This document shows positions 19,450-28,329 of a stretch of 64,000 bases of DNA, one piece after another (within the stretch, counting starts at the first letter, position 1; each line of letters starts with the position of its first letter). The position numbers and the translations under genes were made by a program. Origin of the DNA: Betaproteobacteria bacterium (GTDB lineage Bacteria > Pseudomonadota > Gammaproteobacteria > Burkholderiales > Burkholderiaceae_C); contig JADIZZ010000002.1 of NCBI GenBank assembly GCA_016704535.1, positions 558,001 to 622,000 of the forward strand. The letters run 5' to 3'. The notes below the pieces were generated by a model that was not told the DNA's origin, made no database searches, and saw only the letters and a program-made list of their open reading frames with translations.

Positions 19450-20340
19450 ATGGCGATCGTAACGGGCAAGGGCGCACGCTGGCGCGTGTGGGCAGCGCAC
19501 GCGGGGCTGATCGTGCTGCTGGTGTTCACGCTGTTCCCGCTGCTGGCGGTGGTGAGCATCAGCCTGCGTCCGGGCAATTTCGCCACCGGCTCGCTCATTC
19601 CTTCTACCATCAGCTTCGAGCACTGGCAGCTGGCTTTGGGCATCCCGGTGACGCAGCCCGACGGCACCGTGGTGCAGCCGCCTTTCCCGGTGCTGCTGTG
19701 GCTGTGGAACAGCATCAAGATCGCGACGATCTCGGCGCTGCTCATCGTGGCCATCAGCACAACCGCAGCCTATGCCTTCGCGCGCATGAAGTTCGCGCGC
19801 AAGCAGGCGGTGCTGAACAGCATGCTGCTGCTGCAGATGTTCCCGGTGGCGGTGGCCCTGGTGGCCATCTACGCCATCTTCGAAGGCATCGGCACGAAGC
19901 TGCCGTGGCTGGGCATCGAGACGCATGGCGGCCTCATCGTGGCTTATCTCGGCGGCGTGGCCATGCACATCTGGACCATCAAGGGCTACTTCGAGACCAT
20001 CCCGATGGAGATCGAGGAGAACGCCAAGGTCGACGGCGCGACGCACTGGCAGGCCTTCCGCTACGTGCTGCTGCCGATGGCCGTGCCCATCCTGATGGTG
20101 GTCTTCGTGCTGGCCTTCATCGGCACCATCATCGAATACCCCGTGGCGTCCATCCTGCTGCGCGAAGAGCCCAACCTCACGCTGGCCGTGGGCAGCAAGT
20201 TCTACCTCTACGAACAGAAGTACCTGTGGGGCGACTTCGCCGCCGCGGCGGTGCTCAGCGGCCTGCCGATCACGCTGGTCTTCCTGCTGGCGCAGCGCTG
20301 GATCGTCTCGGGACTGACGGCCGGAGGCGTGAAGGGATGA
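19450..20340 (+). CDS. malG: MalG-like maltose ABC permease
   Basis: 296-residue inner-membrane permease partner of MalF, with about six membrane helices and the EAA motif ENAKVDGATHWQAFRYVLLP. E. coli MalG has the same length. The start ATG at 19450 is preceded by GGGAGCAATGAG. Its stop overlaps the ATG of the following GH13 gene (ATGA at 20337-20340), so import and hydrolysis of maltodextrins are translationally coupled. Confidence 0.95.
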   Translation: MAIVTGKGARWRVWAAHAGLIVLLVFTLFPLLAVVSISLRPGNFATGSLIPSTISFEHWQLALGIPVTQPDGTVVQPPFPVLLWLWNSIKIATISALLIVAISTTAAYAFARMKFARKQAVLNSMLLLQMFPVAVALVAIYAIFEGIGTKLPWLGIETHGGLIVAYLGGVAMHIWTIKGYFETIPMEIEENAKVDGATHWQAFRYVLLPMAVPILMVVFVLAFIGTIIEYPVASILLREEPNLTLAVGSKFYLYEQKYLWGDFAAAAVLSGLPITLVFLLAQRWIVSGLTAGGVKG

Positions 20341-23057
20341 GGCTGCGGACCGCGCTGCTGGCACTGGCGCTGGCGGCTTGCGGGCCCGCGCTGGCGCAGG
20401 ACCCCAGCCCGGCCACCACCGCCTGCCGCGCCGACCCGCTGCAGGGCCGCGCGCTCTACCTGCGTGGCAGCTTCAACAGCTGGAACGCACTGGAATCTCA
20501 GCGGCTCGGCTGGGCCTGCAATCGCTGGCAGGGTGTGGCGCGCCTGGCCGGTGAGCACCGCTTCAAGATTGCCGACGAAGGCTGGAGCGCTGATGCCGAC
20601 TTCGGCGGCACCGCTGCCGCCGGCGCCAGCGTCGCGCTGCGTCTGCGCGGCCCGGAGATCCAGCGCCGTTTCGACGGCGTGCACCGTTTCACCCTGCGCA
20701 TGAACAACGACCAGCCCGAATTGCAGATCGAAACCTGCCCCGAGCCCGCGCCGCTGGGCGACACCGTGCTCTTCCTGCGCGGCACGCTCAACAACTGGGC
20801 GGCACTGGACGACTACGCCTTCCAGTACAGCTGCGACGCCTACTACCTGAACGTCAAGGCCAGCGGCCGGCACGAGTTCAAGATCGCCGACGCCGGCTGG
20901 AAGGAGGCCAGCACGATCACCGACGGCGCCGGCAACTTCGTGCACGTCTTCGACGGCGAGCACACGCTGCGGCTGGCCTTTGCCGGCGGCAAGCCGCAGC
21001 TCGGCATCGGGCCCAAGACCTTCGCCGACCCCCAGATGCAGGCTGTCACCGACCCGGTGGCGCTGAGCCTGCGTTTCGACAGCCGCTCGCCCGCGCACAA
21101 GTCGCCCTTCGGCGCCGTGCCTGCGGGCGCCACGGTGGCCTACGCCGTCACCGCGCTGCCCGGCGTGGAGCGCCTGACGCTGGTGGTCGAGCAGCGGCGG
21201 CTCGAGGGCAACCAGGAAGTGCTGCGGTACACCGAGCTGGCGCGTGTGCCGATGCGCAAGGCCGTCGATGCCGAAACGGGCCGCGAGCGCTGGACAGCCA
21301 GCCACCGCTACAGCGGCATCGCCGTGCACGGCCACTGGTTCGAGGCCGTGATCGCCGGCAAGGCCTACGTGCTGCAGAACAATGGCGACGCCGTGTTCTG
21401 GACGCGCGAGAAGGGCGCCGGCGGCCGCGCCGCGGTGGCCGACCGGCCCGCGGCCCTGGGCACCGTGCGCCGCTTCCGCCAGACCGTCTTCGACCCGGCC
21501 TACAAGGTGCCGGAATGGGCGCCCGACGTTGTCTACTACGCCGTCTTCCTCGATCGCTTTCGCAACGGCGACCCGCGCAACGATCCCAAGCCCGGCGTCG
21601 ATCGTTACCACCATTACACGGTGGAGCGCCACACGAACTGGAACGAGCGCCCCTACCGACCCGGCAGCGGCGACGGCAGCGACGCGCACTACAACAACGA
21701 TTTCTTCGGCGGCGACCTCGCCGGCCTCATCGAGAAGCTGGATTACGTCCGCGAGCTGGGTGCCAACACGATCTACCTCAAGCCGGTGTTCAAGGCCAGC
21801 AGCAACCACAAGTACGACACCGCCGACTACCGCGAGATCGACCCCGCCTTCGGCAGCAACGCCGACTTCGAGCGCCTGACGAGCGAGGCCGCCAAGCGCG
21901 GCATGCGTGTCATCCCCGACACCAGCCTGAACCACACCGGCGCCGATTCGGTCTACTTCAACCGCTACGGCAACCACGGCAGCAAGGGGGCGTTCCAGGG
22001 CGGCAAGGTGAACCCGGCATCGCCCTACGCCGCCTGGTACAGCTTCGACACCACTCCCCTTGACCCCGACAAGCAGTTCAAGGGCTGGGTGGGTGTGACC
22101 GACCTGCCCGAGCTGAACAAGGCCCACCCCGGCGTGCGCGATTTCTTCTACCGCGACAAGGACGCGGTGATGAAGCTGTGGCTCGACCGTGGCGCCGCCG
22201 GCTGGCGCATGGACGTGGCGCCCTGGGTGCCCGACGACTTCTGGCGCGAGTGGCGTGCCGCCATCAAGGCCCACAGGCCCGACGCGCTGACGGTGGCCGA
22301 GACCTGGTTCGACGCCAGCAAGTACTTCCTGGGCGACATGTTCGACAGCACGATGAACTACGTCTTCCGCAGCGCCGTGCTCGAGTACGCGGCCGGTGGC
22401 GACGCGGCCGCGCTCTACGGCCACCTGGAGCATCTGCGCGAGGCCTACCCGCCCCAGGCGCTCCATGCGCTGATGAACCTGCTGTCCAGCCACGACCAAG
22501 CGCGTGCGCTGCACCACTTCGGCTGGCACGACGACACACGGGACCCGGCCGTCATCACCCTGGCCAAGCGGCGGCTGCTGTTGGCCGTGCTGTTCCAGAT
22601 GGTCTACCCCGGCGCGCCCAGCGTCTACTACGGCGACGAGGTCGGCGTGACTGGCGGCGACGACCCCTACAACCGTGCCACCTACCCCTGGGTCGACCTC
22701 GGTGGCCGGCCCGACACCGCGCTGCTGGACGAGTTCAAGAAGCTGATCCGGGTGCGCAACGAACACGCCGTGCTGCGCCGCGGCAGTCTGGACGCACCGC
22801 TGCACGTTGATGCCCACGTGGTGGTGCTGGTTCGCCGTTTGGGCGACAGCTGGGCCATCACCGCCACCAACAACGCCGCGGTGGACAGGGCGGTGACACT
22901 GGCCTTGCCCAAGGGCCTGCAGGCCGAGACTTTGCGTGACTTGCTGCCACGCAGCCCCGGCGAGGAGATTGCGCCCCGGCCGCTGGTGCAGCGGACGGAC
23001 GGGCGTATCGAGATCGAAGTGCCGGCCCTCTACGGCCGTGTGCTGGTCACGCGTTGA
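20337..23057 (+). CDS. Secreted GH13 alpha-amylase/neopullulanase-like enzyme with duplicated N-terminal module
   Basis: 906-residue exported glycosidase. The N terminus (MRLRTALLALALAACG) can be read as a lipoprotein signal (lipobox LAAC) or as a type I signal ending ALAQ. Two homologous modules follow: LRGSFNSWNALE... to FKIADEGWSADADF (about 38-90) and LRGTLNNWAALDDYAFQ to FKIADAGWKEASTI (about 145-200). They look like starch-binding or beta-sandwich modules. The GH13 barrel (about 390-800) has GGDLAGLIEKLDYVRELG, nucleophile D626 (GWRMDVAPW), acid/base E655 (VAETWFD) and D720 (LLSSHDQAR), closest to cyclomaltodextrinase/neopullulanase types. It is the last gene of the malKEFG operon, like the MalS or MalZ role in other bacteria. 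Confidence 0.92.
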   Translation: MRLRTALLALALAACGPALAQDPSPATTACRADPLQGRALYLRGSFNSWNALESQRLGWACNRWQGVARLAGEHRFKIADEGWSADADFGGTAAAGASVALRLRGPEIQRRFDGVHRFTLRMNNDQPELQIETCPEPAPLGDTVLFLRGTLNNWAALDDYAFQYSCDAYYLNVKASGRHEFKIADAGWKEASTITDGAGNFVHVFDGEHTLRLAFAGGKPQLGIGPKTFADPQMQAVTDPVALSLRFDSRSPAHKSPFGAVPAGATVAYAVTALPGVERLTLVVEQRRLEGNQEVLRYTELARVPMRKAVDAETGRERWTASHRYSGIAVHGHWFEAVIAGKAYVLQNNGDAVFWTREKGAGGRAAVADRPAALGTVRRFRQTVFDPAYKVPEWAPDVVYYAVFLDRFRNGDPRNDPKPGVDRYHHYTVERHTNWNERPYRPGSGDGSDAHYNNDFFGGDLAGLIEKLDYVRELGANTIYLKPVFKASSNHKYDTADYREIDPAFGSNADFERLTSEAAKRGMRVIPDTSLNHTGADSVYFNRYGNHGSKGAFQGGKVNPASPYAAWYSFDTTPLDPDKQFKGWVGVTDLPELNKAHPGVRDFFYRDKDAVMKLWLDRGAAGWRMDVAPWVPDDFWREWRAAIKAHRPDALTVAETWFDASKYFLGDMFDSTMNYVFRSAVLEYAAGGDAAALYGHLEHLREAYPPQALHALMNLLSSHDQARALHHFGWHDDTRDPAVITLAKRRLLLAVLFQMVYPGAPSVYYGDEVGVTGGDDPYNRATYPWVDLGGRPDTALLDEFKKLIRVRNEHAVLRRGSLDAPLHVDAHVVVLVRRLGDSWAITATNNAAVDRAVTLALPKGLQAETLRDLLPRSPGEEIAPRPLVQRTDGRIEIEVPALYGRVLVTR

Positions 23058-23086
23058 CGCGGCCGGAGCCGTTCGATGTCAGCGGT

Positions 23087-23272
23087 TCACGCGCCCGACC
23101 ACACGGCCGCCACCGCGCCAGCCGCGGCTACCGCCACCGGCAGCACGCCCAGCAACACCGCCAGGAGCGTGCCGCGGTGGGTGCCGGTCGCCGGCGCGTC
23201 GGCTGTCTCGTCGGCCAGGTCTTCGGCGAAGGCTTCGCTGCGCCAGGCTTCGGGAGGCAGGGTGGCATTCAT
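23087..23272 (-). CDS. Small membrane protein of unknown function
   Basis: 61-residue open frame starting at ATG 23272 with GGAG eight bases upstream (23284-23281), a good ribosome site. The product has an acidic N-terminal half (MNATLPPEAWRSEAFAEDLADE) and one C-terminal membrane segment (about residues 35-58). I do not recognise a family. It is convergent with the GH13 gene, 29 bases away. The good ribosome site and clean topology support it, but its small size keeps confidence modest. Confidence 0.5.
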   Translation of the reverse strand: MNATLPPEAWRSEAFAEDLADETADAPATGTHRGTLLAVLLGVLPVAVAAAGAVAAVWSGA

Positions 23273-23586
23273 CGTCGAATCTCCGGTTGCAGAGGGTCGT
23301 GAGGCGGTGCTGTGCCGCACCGGGGGCTGCATGGCAAACGCGGACTCCTACGTACTTTGCCGGCCGGGCATGACATCGTCGTGGCGGGGTTGTGACGGTT
23401 GCATGGCGAGTCGGTCCCGGGCAGGCCGCGTTCAGTGCATGACGTGAAGCGTACGGAGCTGTGCGCCACCCGTCGTCCCCCATTTGGGGCAGGAAACCAC
23501 AACTGGGGGGTTGCCTACGTGCGTTGTTCACAAATGCTTTCAGGTCCGGCATGGCGACGCGCTGGCGCCTGGTCTGTGCTTCGGCC
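23273..23586. other. Intergenic region upstream of the esterase gene
   Basis: 314 bases between the divergent small membrane protein gene and the esterase. A short hairpin (CCCCATTTGGGG, 23475-23486) and a TTGTTCACAAATG stretch are present, but I cannot place a promoter with confidence and see no copy of the TGTAG-N5-CTACA palindrome. Confidence 0.3.
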
Positions 23587-24531
23587 ATGAAGCGCCTCTT
23601 CGCCACGTTGCTGGGCAGCCTGATCCTGGGCGTGCAGGCGTCCACGCCGGCCCCCGAGACGCCGACACCGTTGCCGCAGCCCACCAGCGGGCGTATCGAG
23701 CGGCTGTCCGACTTTCCCTCGCGACACGTGGCACCGCGCCATGTCGATGTCTGGCTGCCCCCCGGTTACAGCCCGGCCAGGCGCTACCGCGTCGTCTACA
23801 TGCAGGACGGGCAGATGCTCTTCGACGCCCGCAACAGTTGGAACCGCCAGGCCTGGAACGTCGACGTGGCCTTGAGCAGGCTGGTGCAGCTCGGGCGTGT
23901 ACCCGACACCCTCGTCGTCGGCATCTGGAACAACGGCCCCCAGCGCTACGCCGAGTACTACCCCGAGAAGTTCCTCGCCGGGGCGCCCGAGGCCGTACGC
24001 CGCGAATACCTGGAGAAGGCGGCCAACGGCCGCCTGCAGTCCGATGCCTACCTGCGCTTCCTGGTCGAGGAGCTCAAGCCCGCCATCGACGCGCGCTACG
24101 CCACCGTCGCGGGGCCCGAGGGTACTTTCGTGATGGGCTCCAGCATGGGCGGGCTGATCTCGATGTACGCGCTGTGCGAGTACCCGCAGGTCTTCGGTGG
24201 GGCGGCGGCCCTTTCGGCGCACTGGGTGGGCATCCCCACCGGCTGGGGGCTGGCGCGTGCGCGCAACGGCGCCTTGCCGCTGGCCGCGCTGAACTACATG
24301 GCGCAGCACCTACCGTCGGCCGGCCGTCACCGTCTCTGGGTCGACCGCGGCACCGATGCGCTGGACAATCTCTACGCGCCGGCACTGGGCCTGTTCACCG
24401 AACTGCTGCGCGACCGCGGCTATGCCGAGGCCGATGCCACCACGCGGGTCTTCGAAGGCACCGGCCACACCGAGGCCGACTGGGCCGCGCGGCTGGACGA
24501 GCCGTTGGCCTTCCTGCTGGGCCGGCGATGA
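23587..24531 (+). CDS. Secreted alpha/beta-hydrolase, putative esterase family
   Basis: 314-residue exported hydrolase of the putative esterase family (esterase D/enterochelin-esterase type). A signal peptide spans residues 1-18 (MKRLFATLLGSLILGVQA). The nucleophile elbow is GSSMGG (Ser186), and a GTGHTE segment near residue 297 probably provides the catalytic His. The DARNSWNRQAWNVD and LVVGIWNNGPQRYAEYYP segments are typical of this esterase type when linked to polysaccharide utilisation. The substrate is unknown. The ATG at 23587 was chosen because the signal peptide starts there. It follows the amylolytic operon but has its own 314-base upstream region. Confidence 0.85.
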   Translation: MKRLFATLLGSLILGVQASTPAPETPTPLPQPTSGRIERLSDFPSRHVAPRHVDVWLPPGYSPARRYRVVYMQDGQMLFDARNSWNRQAWNVDVALSRLVQLGRVPDTLVVGIWNNGPQRYAEYYPEKFLAGAPEAVRREYLEKAANGRLQSDAYLRFLVEELKPAIDARYATVAGPEGTFVMGSSMGGLISMYALCEYPQVFGGAAALSAHWVGIPTGWGLARARNGALPLAALNYMAQHLPSAGRHRLWVDRGTDALDNLYAPALGLFTELLRDRGYAEADATTRVFEGTGHTEADWAARLDEPLAFLLGRR

Positions 24532-24549
24532 GACCGGCGCCGGTGCGGG

Positions 24550-24798
24550 CTACCTGGCGCGACGGCGAGCGACGGTGTTGAACACCGTCAGCAGCAGCGA
24601 AGCGCCGATCACCGCCATCACGAAGCCCAGCGCCGCGCCGCTGCGGTAGTAGCCCGCCCACTCGCCTACCAGGCTGCCCAGCACCGCGCCGACGACGCCC
24701 AGCACGCAGCGCAACGCAAAGCCGCTGGGTTCTCTGCCACGGGAGTAGTCAGCGGCCATCAGGCCGGCCAGGACACCGATGATCACGGTCCAGATCAT
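24550..24798 (-). CDS. GlsB/YeaQ/YmgE family small membrane protein
   Basis: 82-residue inner-membrane protein of the GlsB/YeaQ/YmgE (transglycosylase-associated) family, with three hydrophobic segments and Gly-rich turns (ALRCVLGVVGAVLGSLVGEW). Members are stress-related but the function is unclear. ATG 24798 has a strong ribosome site (AAAGGAG). It is convergent with the esterase gene and downstream of the caspase-like gene. Confidence 0.8.
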   Translation of the reverse strand: MIWTVIIGVLAGLMAADYSRGREPSGFALRCVLGVVGAVLGSLVGEWAGYYRSGAALGFVMAVIGASLLLTVFNTVARRRAR

Positions 24799-24906
24799 GT
24801 GAATCGCTCCTTTGCGCAGTGGGGGCTCGACGTCGTTCAGGCTAGCAGTATCCGGCGGCGTTGGGTATGGGTCTGCCCCGCAGTGTTGCGGCCTGCAGCC
24901 CCGCGC

Positions 24907-25824
24907 CTACACCGCGAACGGCGCCTGCTGCACGAAGGCCGCCGCCGGGCCTAGCGTGAAGAGGTTGGGGCTCTGGCTGGCCGGCAGCGCAGCGCGGATG
25001 CGGGCGTGGAAACCGATGTAGTTGCCGGTGAACTTGCCGTGGTTCCACACCTTCAGCAGCTTCTCGGTGAAGGCGCCGTTATTCTCGCCGTCCATGCTGA
25101 TCTGGTTGTCCTGACAGCCCGAGATCAGCAGCACCGCCGGCCTGAATGCGCCCACCAGCGTGGTGGCCTGCAGCGCCGGGCCGGTGACGGCCACCTGCGC
25201 CAGCGCCGCGTCGGGGTCGACCAAGGCCTGGGTGGCCGCCTTCGCGGCCTGCGCCGCCTTGGCCACCTCGGTCTGGAGCTTGTCGTACATGGCCTTGTGC
25301 GCGTCGTAGACGCGGCGGCCCACGGCCTCGGGCATCAGCTTGGCGCGTTGGCCGGGCGGGGGCGGCGGCGGCGTTCGCTCGCGCGTGACGCTGCCGCTGT
25401 GGCAGCTGTCGCTGAGCACCAATATGCGTACGCCGCTGGCGAAGCGGCTCAACTCGAAGTAGAGCTCGTCGTCGATGAGCTGGCCGTCGTACAGGCACCA
25501 GGTCTCGTCCTTGCCGTCGCGCTCGTCGCGGTTGGCATCGGGCACCTGGCCGCCGTGGCCGCTGTAGCTGAGGAAGAAGAAGTCGCCCGCCTTCAGCGCT
25601 TTCGCGGCGCTGCGCATGGCGGACAGCAACGCCGTGCGCGTGGCCTTCTTCGTCAGCAGCACGGTGGGTTTCATGCCCTTGTTGCGCGCGATGGCCGCCA
25701 TGTCGTTGGCGTCGAACTCGCAGGCCGCCAGCGGCCCCTCCCAGCCTTCGTAGGCGGCGGCGCCGACGAGATTCAGGCCGAGGTGCAGGGACAGCGCCTT
25801 GGAGGTGGCGGTCTTGGTGGCCAT
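24907..25824 (-). CDS. Caspase-family protease (metacaspase-like, C14)
   Basis: 305-residue cysteine protease of the caspase-like fold. Both members of the catalytic dyad are visible: H90 in FLSYSGHGGQ and C141 in VLSDSCHSGS. There is no signal peptide, so it acts in the cytoplasm. An insert after the catalytic Cys contains a run of Pro (about residues 152-157) and an Ala/Gln-rich helix (about 185-215), likely a linker region. The ribosome site AGAGGAG precedes ATG 25824. It lies 83 bases downstream of a ParA-like ATPase gene on the same strand, suggesting an operon. Bacterial caspase-like proteases are known in signalling, programmed death and anti-phage systems; which applies here is not known. 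Confidence 0.88.
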   Translation of the reverse strand: MATKTATSKALSLHLGLNLVGAAAYEGWEGPLAACEFDANDMAAIARNKGMKPTVLLTKKATRTALLSAMRSAAKALKAGDFFFLSYSGHGGQVPDANRDERDGKDETWCLYDGQLIDDELYFELSRFASGVRILVLSDSCHSGSVTRERTPPPPPPGQRAKLMPEAVGRRVYDAHKAMYDKLQTEVAKAAQAAKAATQALVDPDAALAQVAVTGPALQATTLVGAFRPAVLLISGCQDNQISMDGENNGAFTEKLLKVWNHGKFTGNYIGFHARIRAALPASQSPNLFTLGPAAAFVQQAPFAV

Positions 25825-25907
25825 GAAGCGTCTCCTCTGATTGACAGCCGCATCGTGCGTGCCCCCTCCGGCGGTGGCCAGACCCAGGTCAAGGCGGCAT
25901 CAGCTCC

Positions 25908-26603
25908 TCAGATATCCAGCGTCGCCAATTCGTCGGACGTGCGCTGCAGCCAGGTGCGCAGGCGCTGGCGGTCGAGCAGCCCGAGGCTGCCCGATTCGGG
26001 CTGCGTGGCGGCCCAGAAGCTCTGGCCCTTGCCGTCGACCTTCTGCAGCAGCGCGTCGGGCAGCTTGCGCAGGCGCAAGCTGCGCGCGCCCTGGGCCTGA
26101 GCGCGGGGCACCAGGCCCGAGGCTTCCAGCTGCTCGAAGCCGTCGCCACGCACCTCGTTGAGCACCATCACCAGCGGCAGGCCGCCGCCGGCCTGTTCGC
26201 TGCCGTCGAGCCACTTGGCCAGCAGGTCGGTGCTGTCGCGGCCAGCGTCCATCACGTGCCAGTAGGTCAGCTTCAGGCCCAGTTCGCGGGCCAGCGCAGG
26301 CACGCCGGCTTCGCCCATCCAGCGCAACAGCAGGCCCTGGGTCTGCGCGGCCAGATCGACCAGAACCCGCCGGCCGGGCTCGGCGACGGCGGCTTCGATG
26401 ATGGGGTCGAGGCTGTCGTTGGCGTCCAGCGGCAGCGGCTGCGCGTAGTCGGCGTAGTAGCGCAGCAGCGCGCCGTGGGAACGGTCGGTGTCGAAACCGA
26501 CGAAGGGCTGCTGGCGGTCGATGAAGTGCTGCGCCAGCACGCGTGCCAGCAGCGACTTGCCGACGCCGCCTTTTTCGCCGCCGATGAAATGGATGTGGCT
26601 CAT
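25908..26603 (-). CDS. ParA/MinD-like ATPase with deviant Walker A motif
   Basis: 231-residue P-loop ATPase. Deviant Walker A EKGGVGKS (residues 10-17, with the signature first Lys at 11) and the switch region VGFDTDRSHG are clear, and RVLVDLAAQTQG resembles the Walker B region of ParA-type proteins. ParB or another partner gene is absent nearby, so this is probably not a chromosome or plasmid partition protein. Proteins of this type are often annotated as mobilization or nucleotide-binding proteins. It is the first gene of a probable two-gene unit with the caspase-like protease. Confidence 0.75.
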   Translation of the reverse strand: MSHIHFIGGEKGGVGKSLLARVLAQHFIDRQQPFVGFDTDRSHGALLRYYADYAQPLPLDANDSLDPIIEAAVAEPGRRVLVDLAAQTQGLLLRWMGEAGVPALARELGLKLTYWHVMDAGRDSTDLLAKWLDGSEQAGGGLPLVMVLNEVRGDGFEQLEASGLVPRAQAQGARSLRLRKLPDALLQKVDGKGQSFWAATQPESGSLGLLDRQRLRTWLQRTSDELATLDI

Positions 26604-26930
26604 GTCGGGTGTCCGTGTGGTGGGGTCGCGAGGCGGGTTGCAGGGAACGTGCCACTGCGCCTCGAGCGTTGCGCGCTTGCCGCGGCATCGTAGCGCAGGC
26701 CTGTGCAGCGGCTGCGGTGGTGGCGTTGACGCTAACCATCATGAGCCGCCTGGTACACCCTGGATGATGGAAGAGACTGTGGGGTGTGCGGGGCATCGTG
26801 GGTAGAGGCCGGTCAAAGTTTTGATGGCATCGTGACCGCGATAGCTAACCTGACCCGCTGCCGACCACTCGTACCCAGGATTGCCTGCGGTCGTAACCCA
26901 TCGCTGGGTTGCGGCTGACAGCCCACATTA
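26604..26930. other. Intergenic region upstream of the ParA-like gene, reaching the IS110 left end
   Basis: No convincing gene. The ParA-like/caspase promoter should lie in the first 200 bases. From about 26820 the sequence probably belongs to the IS110 left flank or left end. Confidence 0.3.
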
Positions 26931-28311
26931 AAGAGAGCCGCCGGGCATGCCCGGCAGGCCGTTGGTCGGCGGCACCTACGCGGCCCCGCACGCTTGTGAT
27001 TGTTGTTCGCTGCAGGAGAGCCGAAGATGGATTTGACCCCTTTGCACAAGCGCGTCATTGCGCTGGACGTACACCAGGCCAAGATCACCGCCTGCTCCGT
27101 CGTCGAACACGACGACGGACGGGTGGAGGTGACCAAGCAAGACTCGGGGCCTTCAAGCGACCGAGCGCCCTGGCGCAGTGGGCGCTGCAGATCAGGCCGA
27201 GGTGGTGGTGATGGAGAGCACGGGCGTGTACTGGAAGAGCCCGTTTGCGGCACTGGAGGCGGTGGGCATCACCGCGTGGGTGGTCAACGCCCGGCACGTC
27301 AAGGCCGTACCCGGGCGCAAGACTGACATGGCCGATGCCCAGTGGCTGGCCACGCTGGCCAGGGCCGGGCTGCTGCGCGCGTCGTTCATCCCGCCGCTGC
27401 TGATGCGCCAGCTTCGCCTGGTGGCGCGCCAGCGCCAGAAGTTGGTGGGCATGTGCAGCGCCGAGAAGAACCGACTGCTCAAGGTGCTGGTGGACGCGGG
27501 CATCCGCATCAACGTGGTGGTAGCCGACATCCATGGCGCCAGCGCGCGGGCCATGGTCAAGGCGCTGATCGCGAAAGCCTATGCACGAGGTGCTGGACTG
27601 CAAGGGCCGGCTGCGGGCCAGTCGAGAAGAGTTGTTGGAGGCCTTGAGCACCGAGCAGTTCAGCGACGTGCACCGCTTCGTGGCCGAAGAGATCCTGCAG
27701 CACATCGAGCAGATCGAGCAGCGCATCGCGCTGGACGGCGGCTGCTGCGGGCCTGAAGGCCTACGAGCCGCAACTGCGATTGCTGCAGACCATCCCTGGC
27801 ATCGACCTGCAGGGGCGGCCATGCGCTGGTGGAGATCGGCGGGACATGTCCATCTTCGGCAGCACCGAGCGGCTGGCCTCGTGGGTGGGCATCTGCCCGG
27901 GCAACAACGAGCGCGGGCAAACGCAAGAGCGGGCGCATCCGGCGCGGCAATGCCTGGGTGCGCCGGCTGTTGTGCGAGTTCGCGCAGGCTGCGGCGCGAA
28001 CGCGATGTGCGCTCAAGGCGAAGTTCGACTCGCTGGCCATCCGCAAGGGCCACAAGAAGTCCGTCGTGGCGCGGGCCACAAGATGCTGCGCACGATATAC
28101 GCGATGCTCAGCACGGGGAGTCACTACCAGGACAAGACGGTGGACTACGAAGCCCTGAGCGTGGCCCGAAACGCCCCGCGCTGGCTGAAGATGCTGCGAA
28201 AGCACGGCTTCATCGCTGCGCCAGCCACCGCCTGATCACCTGATCTTCGTCACGCTCAAAGCACCGGCTCGCTTCAGGCCAGGACCTGTCTCGTCTGCGC
28301 ACGGAGTTCTT
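26931..28311 (+). mobile_element. IS110-family insertion sequence, decayed
   Basis: About 1.4 kb. The 9-mer CCACATTAA lies on each side (26924-26932 and 28312-28320), so the boundaries given are approximate. The element has no long inverted repeats, as expected for the IS110 family. The roughly 95 bases between the left boundary and the transposase ATG contain a hairpin (CCGGGC-AT-GCCCGG) and are where a bridge RNA could be encoded, as described for IS110-group elements. The element lies between the ParA/caspase pair and the MATE gene. Confidence 0.6.
27027..28235 (+). pseudogene. IS110-family transposase, multiple frameshifts
   Basis: Recombinase of the DEDD (RuvC-like) IS110 family, broken into at least five reading frames. 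Recognisable pieces in order: ALDVHQAKITACSV (frame of 27027), VVMESTGVYWKSPFAALE and GRKTDMADAQWLATLARAG (frame of 27178), ALSTEQFSDVHRFVAEEI (frame of 27581), LQTIPGID (frame of 27780), and the C-terminal SKLARGHKMLRTIYAMLST-like end to about 28235. Acidic active-site positions remain, and few internal stops have arisen; most lesions look like single-base deletions. It could be a decayed gene or an under-corrected repeat in the assembly. Confidence 0.75.
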
Positions 28312-28329
28312 CCACATTAACCTTCGCAG

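Noticed and set aside
24907..26603. Chromosome partition (parAB) locus
   Set aside because: No ParB-like gene or parS-like sites are visible; the neighbour is a caspase-like protease.
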